Shown piece by piece: positions 56,801-64,000 of a DNA stretch of 64,000 nucleotides. The position numbers and the translations under genes are program-made. The DNA lies in assembly GCF_964340395.1 (NCBI RefSeq), contig NC_135554.1, positions 7,707,975 to 7,771,974 on the forward strand, written 5' to 3'. Origin of the DNA: Glandiceps talaboti (Eukaryota; Hemichordata; Enteropneusta; Spengelidae). The notes under the pieces were generated by a model. It did no database searches. It was not told where the DNA came from and was given only the letters and a program-made list of their open reading frames with translations. Positions within the stretch are counted from its first letter, which is position 1. Each line of letters begins with the position of its first letter.

Positions 56801-57640
56801 TGAAAAAAAAGACTCAGGCAAGGTACTTGCAAGAATACCTGAACAATGTATATTGATGACATAATAAATAGATAAATGCCAGATTTAAACTGAAAGCCTT
56901 CCGTAAGGGGAGATAATACTGAATCATTATGTGAACTGAATGCTTTCATGGCACGTATAGAAACGAGATCGATTGGCAAGGTGAAAACATTGGACGATTG
57001 TATATGTGATGATAATTGTGTAGATTAGGTGTGTACTTTGTCACAGAAATAAAGTTACTGATTGAGAAAAAATGATCTCTCATGATTTGAGACTAGTGAT
57101 GTTATTAGAATGTCTGTTTAAATATACATATAACACAAATAATAAACAAATAAATAAACCAAACAAAGAAAACATCAACACAGGGGAAGTGAAAACTCGA
57201 CTCTAAAATAACATCAGTTCATAAACGACTGTGGGTAAAGTTTCGTGGATAGTTGTTGGACAAAACAGTCAATATCCATTTTTCTTTTGAGTTTATTGGT
57301 ACTGTTATGTCAACTTCATTAATCAACAACAATTTAGCTTTTATCATATACGTAGTACATACATACATACATACATACATACATAACCCATATTTTTTGC
57401 ACAGTAACAACATTTTTGGCATAATAACAACGCTTGGTGTTGTAATATTAAATGGAAAGTGGCCTATTTGTTCTAAATCTCGATCGATTCCAAACGAAAA
57501 TGGCGTCCATCACATGGCTGTATGTATGTGACCTTGCACTGTGGACGAAAATGGCAATTAAATTGATTTGTAACGTTCAAACGTCGAAGACGTTCATCTT
57601 ACATGTAGTTGCAAGTAACACTATAAATTATACTATATAT
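53900..57640. other. Non-coding stretch, no gene supported
   Basis: Two short hairpins lie at about 53970-54032 (GTGCAAATAT/ATATTTGCAC and TTTTGTCA/TGACAAAA). A left-end fragment of the hairpin-ended family is at 56871-56905 (CCAGATTTAAACTGAAAG) and a (CATA)n tract at 57358-57384. Otherwise unassigned. Confidence 0.5.
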
Positions 57641-57655
57641 GATATATGTACTCAC

Positions 57656-57816
57656 CAAATGCTCGGAATATGACTGACTCGGTGTTTGAGTACAGATGCT
57701 GTGCTAAAAACTCATTTGATTCAGTTTTAATACTGGAGAAAGCGGACCATCTCCAAAAGTGACCATTTCCCTTAATCGTCACCACGAATAATGCTGAATC
57801 GGAATCATAATCAGAC
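57656..57816 (-). CDS. Possible extracellular-type exon, unassigned
   Basis: An open minus frame ending TTTG|GTGAGT, a good donor in phase 1, with an acceptor-like ACAAG at its start. It codes about 53 residues including GNGHFWRWSAFSS and NTESVIFRAFG. The ending AFG at a phase 1 donor is the same as in the RPTP Ig exon, but I see no other exon of a gene nearby. Could be a chance frame. Confidence 0.25.
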
Positions 57817-57999
57817 CTTGTAATCACACAAATACAGTCAGAACAGCTCGATACATAGTGGAAGGTTGCTTAAAGTGAAATACATGTAAATATAGATTTC
57901 CTATACCAATGATCTTGACGATATTACATGTACGTACATGCGGACGAGGAGAGTGTTGATCACTGTACTGCAGCCTAACAAATTTACGTCGTATTTGTA

Positions 58000-58517
58000 G
58001 TAGTGAGTTGGATTTCAGAGAAAGGTCTGCTGGATTTTACATGTACTTCCATCAACGTGGTTATCCTATGTCGGTTACCAATGAGGCTTTACATAAAGTG
58101 TCATCTTTGTCTAGGGAAGCTTGTATCAAATTACATGATCAGAAGAGTAACAACGATCGTCCCATACTAGCTCTTACATACCATCCCTTTTCCATTAGAG
58201 TTAAGAACATTATATACAAACATTTTAACATCATATGTTCTAATAGGGTTACAAATTCATTGTGTTCTGAAGTACCTTTAACAGCTTTGCGTCATGATAC
58301 CAGTCTTAGAGATATGGTGGTACGTACAGAACAACATGAATTTGAAGTAAATGCTGGTTCATTTCCATGCGATCGCACTCAATGTGGTACATGTCGTTTC
58401 ATTATTAATAGTAATAATACTAATTATGTTTTTGACCCCAAGAACAGTGTGCCTGTTACGAATAGATTTAGTTGTATTAGTACTGATAAAGTGTATTGCA
58501 TTACATGTCAGAAATGT

Positions 58518-58519
<2 letters not shown>
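58000..58519 (+). pseudogene. Penelope-like element fragment (RT end to endonuclease start)
   Basis: A 170-codon frame with the Penelope-type block after the RT: FHQRGYP, RPILALTYHPFS, the spaced Cys motif CDRTQCGTCRFI, and CITCQKC just before the GIY-YIG endonuclease. It is cut at both ends: 5' truncated near 58000 and ended by a (TA)n tract. Confidence 0.75.

Positions 58520-58599
<80 letters not shown>
58518..58599. repeat. (TA)n microsatellite
   Basis: About 40 TA units at the junction between two oppositely oriented Penelope-like fragments. Confidence 0.98.
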
Positions 58600-58602
<3 letters not shown>

Positions 58603-58738
58603 TCGTAAATCACTCGTCAGGAGATGTTGATGTACTGTATATACCTCGTATAAATCGTGTGGTGTAAGGCGGGTTTTACCTAGGGTGTTGAGTGGTGCTT
58701 TTGTTTGTACAAAAGGTGTCAATTATGTGTGCGATGGG

Positions 58739-59056
58739 TCAGGTGTTACATAGCAATGTTTTATTTCGATGGCGACAAGAGGATACAAGTTCATTTCGTT
58801 TATTTAATGTGGATAGTTCGGGTCGGCAGATAATAAAGAATTTTTCTTTGAGGCATAAATTGCACTTCTTGCTTGCGTTATTGTAGGTTGGGTGGGATGA
58901 AAGTGGTCGCCAGGAAATGGAGTGGTTGATGTTTCTATCCTTGAGGGTCCAGATATGTTTGCTGAGTTCCGTAGAGTTCCTATGTTTAGTGTGTCGGAAT
59001 GATGCTGTGTGGTTTCTGTACCTTGTCTTAAACTCGTTTTCTGTGAACCTAATCAA
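58739..59056 (-). pseudogene. Penelope-like element fragment (C-terminal endonuclease), inverted
   Basis: A 105-codon minus frame with the C-terminal half of a Penelope-type GIY-YIG endonuclease: FTENEFKTRYRNHTASF, TELSKHIWTLKD, and the CNLCLKEKFFI block followed by LNKRNEL and CRHRNK. The catalytic GIY-YIG core is missing. Orientation is opposite to the fragment at 58000-58519. Confidence 0.75.
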
Positions 59057-59099
59057 ATCAGTGTATCAGATATGTCTATTCCAGGAATTTGAAAGGTCT

Positions 59100-60900
59100 C
59101 GGAATGCTGGAAACCCTTTGAATTAATAGATTATTCACGTCATCTCCAGTCTAATGATTTTTTTTTTAAATTTCAGACGTGTTCTATTGGGTTTTATTTG
59201 GTGTGTGCGAATATTAAAACTTTTCACACGTATAACCGTTAATCACGCACGGTTGTCGTTCTGTTCCATAACATTCAGATGTGTTCAGGTGTTTACCTAA
59301 CATATCTGAAGTTTGCCGATTATACCTTGAAAAAGAATTTTTATTCGAAACGTCGGAATTTACATCTGTTTATACGGACTGACTTACAAGTTCCATATGC
59401 ATTTCACATATGGAAAGGGTATATTTGGCTAGCTGGGCATTTGCTAAAGTTCCGACCATAAACGCTAATCTTGTAAAAGATTAATAAATGAATGTGAGTT
59501 TGGTTGTGTCATTATGAAAGAGGAAATAACTCATATCAGTACATGTTGATCCACTGAACATGACATGCAGTATACGTACCTAGCCACATAATAAAGTGCA
59601 CACTCACTGTCACTGTCATCATTTCGAGAAGTGCACACACTGTGAGGCCCGAAAGCTCTGCTACTAGATGTATTTATTGATTTTGGGTACAATATTTAGA
59701 ACCCCTCATTGAAATCTTATTAATGTTACCATTGATCCTTCTTTCACGGAGAGACAATATTGTTATACAACTTGTGTAATTTATTGCTACAATTGCTTGG
59801 AACCAAGAGAAACGTAATATTGTGTATATGTTTACACCACAGATGTAGAATTTGTAGTTTTACCACGAAAGTTGATCAATACATTTGGTATGTTGTTTAC
59901 ATCAAAGTTATTTGATTTCTAATATGTTCGAAACGGACAAGATGAACATCGAATTTCACCCACAATATAATAAACAAATGTAAATTAACATGCCCCTCAG
60001 GACATTCCCACCAAATGTCTGGCCAATCTGCCAAGTAGTATTGGAGTTTAACTTTTTTGACCAAGCATCATGTTTTCTGGCCCAAAGAATGAGTCCGCTA
60101 AAGTGCATCATATCCCAAAGCAAATTGACATACATATGTAAGTCATAGTTCATTATCCAGTTACTTAGTTTGAATGAAATTGGTCAATGAATGTCCAAAA
60201 AATGGCTCAGGACACAAGGAGCCCACTCTATAAGCCCCAATCCCGGACTATGTCTGGCAAGGGCTAATGAAACTCCACAGGCAATAAACTCATAAATTTC
60301 AATTTTATATAAATTCCCAATTTCAGTTTGTATTCTAATATCACTACAAGTAGTATTGCATGTTTTGATTTGGGTACAATAAAAAAAATAACAATATGAA
60401 CTGTAGGCTTTATGATACGTAAACACTCAATAGAGTAAGTGACCAATGACTAATACTATACATTATAATACTAGTATAGTTGGCGAGACACTAATCTACT
60501 TTTGGGTGTATACATTTACTGAAAAAAAAAATAACTTCATTAATTTCAAATTAGCAGGACGTTACAATACTGATACAGGGATGTGTAATGGCCGGGGGTT
60601 CCATTGAGAATGCATGTGTCGGAAACTCCAAGTCCCCGAGTCCTGCTTGCAAATGGAGCACCATTTCGCTCGCATATGGCAACAATGTGTATCATGCAAA
60701 CCAGTGAAAGGCAAAAGGGGTTCATATCCCAATCTGAAAGATGGTGGTATTGAACTAATAGAACATTTGAAAAGGTCTCCTTAGACATACCGAGCACTAA
60801 GGGAGAAAATAACGGAGTATGGTGATATTACCAAAGATGTTTCTATCGGTACATTCGGATGAGTGGTGGGAACTTAATTATAAGGTGCACTAGATGGTAT
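59100..60900. other. Non-coding stretch, no gene supported
   Basis: AT-rich sequence with only short frames. Nothing recognisable beyond single-base runs. Confidence 0.5.
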
Positions 60901-61095
60901 GTCGTACATTCTTGGCCCAGTGAAGAAGAAGTATTTATTTCACTGTCTATTTCTCCAAGACAGTCGTACGGTCATAACCCAGTGAAGAAGAAGTATTTGT
61001 TCACCTTGTATTGTCCACGACCAGTCGCACGGTCACGGCCCAGTGAAGTAGTATAATTGTTTTTCACTGTCTAATGTAACGCATCGGTCGTACGG
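60901..61095 (+). repeat. ~62-bp minisatellite, three copies
   Basis: Units begin near GTCGTACGGTCAT and continue CCCAGTGAAGAAGAAGTATTT; the CCCAGTGAAG box recurs at about 60916, 60978 and 61039, with a partial unit after that. Confidence 0.8.
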
Positions 61096-61099
61096 TTAT

Positions 61100-62319
61100 A
61101 ATTATCATTGTTGTTTGTCTTATAATGACAGACGTGGTTTTAGCATCGATAAAACATCAATGGTTTGAGAAAACGCGCACAAACAATCAAATGATTCATC
61201 TAATTCTTTGGCCCCATCAATCACCCTCTAGCTCTGTTGACAATGCTGACCTATCGAGCGATATGCTTCCAAACGACGTATAGCAAATCTGGTTACCATA
61301 GTAACAAAGCAAAATCCCAAGCAAAGTACTTCATTTAACGGCGATATGGAGTTATGGTAAGTATGTAAGTTTCATATGAATACCGTAGGTGTCATTGTTT
61401 TGTAACAATGCAATTAAAGTTTCCAAATATCATGTCAGTTTCATTTCTAGCAGTCAAAGTCAAGCAACTAAGGAGAAGATTAAAAGAAAATATTCTGCTT
61501 GTTTGTGGGGGTACTCAACTTGGATGACTTGTGTAGAAGCAGACATTTATGACCGGGGGGGGGGGGTATCTCAGGTAGAAAGTTTGCAAACTCGTGTAAT
61601 CAGCCATGTTTATGGCCTCGATGTAGTTTAGAAGATCCGAATCATGTTTTAAATGGTTTGTCCCTTGTTGGTGTTCCATTCTGGCAACTCCTTAGTATAT
61701 CACCATGCTACCTCAGTTTACGTTAAATTATATTCAGGTCTTTTTCTCACACAAGACAAATTTGTAGAAATAAACACAGAGATGGTTTAATACGAGACAA
61801 AATGTAACATGAATAACAGAAGATAGTCCAGATTTGCACAGCAAATCGACTAGCGATAGCGACGAAACTAAAAATAAACATTTTGATAAGATTAAAAAGG
61901 ACAACATTTTAAGGATACAAGAGGAAATGTTGACAATTAGAGTTACATGAAAAGATCACTGCACGACACTAGAATGTCAACAAACATGTCCGGTTAGCAA
62001 GTGTAGGACAGCCATCAATGGCCAAGCCACTTTGCATGTTATGCACACACAATGGATCGCCATCTTGATAACATTGAAAATCAACACAAATTATTGACAA
62101 TTTACACACACTTTAAATTTAAAGCTGGGTACCTGGGTGATCGATGCATAACCATGAAATTCATGGCAATAGTTGCTAGAGACACACTATAAAAACAGAA
62201 AACATGGTTACCATGTTGCATTACAGTAGTTATGGTCATTTTAAAAAAATAGTAATCGTCTGAACGAAAGACTAATGATGCAAATGGTAATAAAATGGAT
62301 AAAAGCATAAGGTACTCAC
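61100..62319. other. Non-coding stretch, no gene supported
   Basis: Holds a poly-G run at about 61555-61567. No exon or repeat family identified. Confidence 0.5.
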
Positions 62320-62388
62320 CTAGGTAATCAGTGTATACTATATCGCAAATGCTCACATGGGCGTCACGTGAGACCCTTCCGGCCTCCT
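62320..62388 (-). CDS. Possible 69-bp phase 1-1 exon
   Basis: An acceptor TTTTTTTGCAG and donor G|GTGAGT on the minus strand frame 23 codons (EAGRVSRDAHVSICDIVYTDY core) with phase 1 at both ends. No family recognised. The pyrimidine tract abuts a hairpin-ended element fragment, so it may be a coincidence. Confidence 0.25.
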
Positions 62389-62401
62389 CTGCAAAAAAAT
62401 T

Positions 62402-62590
62402 ATCAGGTCTAGCCATTACCCCAAACATTATATGTACTAAATTTCATTATAATTGAACCAGCCATTTTTGAGAAAATGGTGACACAGACAGACAGACACA
62501 CACACACAGAGACAGACACATGAGAGACACATAGATATATACTCCCCCCCCCCCTTGTAATACCTCCTGACCCTTACGGGAGGTAAAAAA
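62402..62590 (+). mobile_element. Right-end fragment of the hairpin-ended family
   Basis: AGGTCTAGCCATTACC, TTTCATTATAATTGAACCAGCC, an (ACAG)n tract at about 62484-62522, a C-run and the terminal hairpin (TACCTCCTGACCCTTACGGGAGGTA) match the right ends of the copies at 3232-4314 and 33761-35197. Confidence 0.75.
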
Positions 62591-62599
62591 GGCTACGTT

Positions 62600-64000
62600 A
62601 TATCTCAACACTTTGTACTGCTACCACCAAGGCGACGATTTCGTGTCCCAAAATCCAGAACAGTCAGAACGAATGGAAGGTTTGTGCCCGCTTCATTCAG
62701 AATATCAAACAAAACCTGATGATTGTTTTTAAAATCAAATTTACTCTGCATTGCTTTGTTTTATTAGTATATCTGACGTCAAAGTTCGCATTTATTTATT
62801 TATTTATTTATGACATAATATTCTTACATTGTATCTATTGTATCTATATTTTAATATGTGTGTAATGTATTGAACTACGTCACCATAATTTTCTCTACGT
62901 GAGATATTCAAGTGTTCTTGTATCTTGTATCTTCCATGTATAAGTTCATTAGTTTTTTATGCACACATAGTGTTGTTAAAGGCGTAGAGATATTTCAGTT
63001 CAGCATACGTCTACACAAAGTAAAAAGAAACTCACATAATGTCTACTGTGGTAATATTATTTTATTTGTGAAATTAAAAAAATAATAATACTGTATAAAT
63101 AATAGCACCTCATCAGAACTAAAGTTAAATTGGGTCATTTCAATGGTAAGATTTACTTTACGCAAATAATGTATATTGTGTAAGTATCGGTTTCTTCCTA
63201 ATAATTAATAGACCTGTATAATGAAATGCAATTGTAACATTTACTTTAGCCGAAATACACTAAGTAGGGCTAAAGAAAGTAAGCAAACCCATGCAAAAAT
63301 ATCGCAAAAGGTTAATATGTAAAATCTTGAATAATAATGAAGACATTAAAGACTTGTAAGCAATCCAGGGCCATATCGTAAATATTGACAATTTTTCAAA
63401 TGTTTGCGAAGACAATATTGTTTTGTTTTCACCTTGTTCTTGAGTATGACGTTATATTTGTGTTAAATTTACATATCCAAGTGAAGTACCGTGATACAAC
63501 TTGACATACATAATTTTCTATGCTATTTAAGACATATCATTTTTTTTTCTTTGCATTGCCGCATATTAAACATTTTCTCTTCATACTTTGTATTATAGAT
63601 AATATAATTCATTTTCTTGCTCACAGTTTAAACAGGAGAATGTAACAAAATTCAACTTTTATGATAATATTACAATAGTAATGTGCATCTAAATGATTAC
63701 TGAGTCTCGAATAAATAGATAGAGAGATAAGCAGATAATTAGACATAACTCCGTGTACATTGGGTATCTAATCTATATAACGAATCCCACGAGTACCAAT
63801 CTGTGCATATGTTTTGAGTTGATTGTCTTATACTATCCAAAATATGAATATTACCTGAATACTACACCGAAAAGATCTTCTTGAATGCTACATTAAAACA
63901 CGTCATTAATAAGCTATAATCGATAAGCATGACGGTTTTGCTCATTGCCAAGTTTAATCATAGTTTTCGGGGTGCCATAATATATCAATGTTACTCCCAA
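62600..64000. other. Non-coding stretch at right window edge
   Basis: Contains a (TTTA)n tract at about 62790-62812 and a dispersed repeat at about 62830-62950 shared with 17870-18000. The remainder is AT-rich without supported genes. Confidence 0.5.

Overview
This is animal nuclear DNA: an intron-rich gene with GT-AG splice sites, AT-rich introns, many microsatellites, and several classes of non-LTR, LTR, Penelope-like and foldback elements. The mix of mobile elements and the extracellular domain shuffling suggest a marine invertebrate (deuterostome or lophotrochozoan). The sequence alone does not name the species.

Region 1 (56-27777, minus strand) is one large gene. I assembled it from 23 exons whose junctions all agree in phase, giving 1154 uninterrupted codons from a start Met to the left window edge. 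It encodes a receptor-type protein tyrosine phosphatase with an unusual ectodomain: signal peptide, three trefoil (P-type) domains, one 8-Cys EGF-like domain, an Ig-like domain, four fibronectin III domains, a transmembrane helix, a proline-rich juxtamembrane stretch, and a complete catalytic PTP domain ([13 protein letters not shown]). The last exon seen enters the linker towards a second PTP domain, so the 3' end lies outside the window. The introns are filled with mobile DNA. This includes a hairpin-ended element with about 150-bp tandem cores that occupies almost a whole intron, and a 3.2-kb TTAA-flanked foldback element ending 34 bp from a splice donor.

Region 2 (about 29.1-53.9 kb) is a segmentally duplicated block of at least three diverged units, heavily invaded by transposons. 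These are a 5'-truncated LINE with an open reverse transcriptase frame (about 29.9-31.9 kb), a second hairpin-ended element inserted in a 21-bp coding-like minisatellite (33.6-35.4 kb), a complete and apparently very young Ty3/Gypsy chromovirus (36307-44466), and a second LINE (45.36-49.6 kb) broken by a 2-kb foldback element. The chromovirus has identical-looking LTRs, gag, and a pol with a C-terminal chromodomain reached through a textbook -1 frameshift signal. It also has a third ORF for a membrane protein. A small signal-peptide ORF at 32778-33038 (minus) has a decayed relative at 44.7-44.9 kb.

Region 3 (about 53.9-64 kb) is mostly non-coding. It holds two oppositely oriented Penelope-like fragments around a TA tract, a 62-bp minisatellite, another end of the hairpin-ended family, and two weak candidate minus-strand exons (57656-57816 and 62320-62388).

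No bacterial-type genes, CRISPR arrays, rRNA or convincing tRNA genes were seen.
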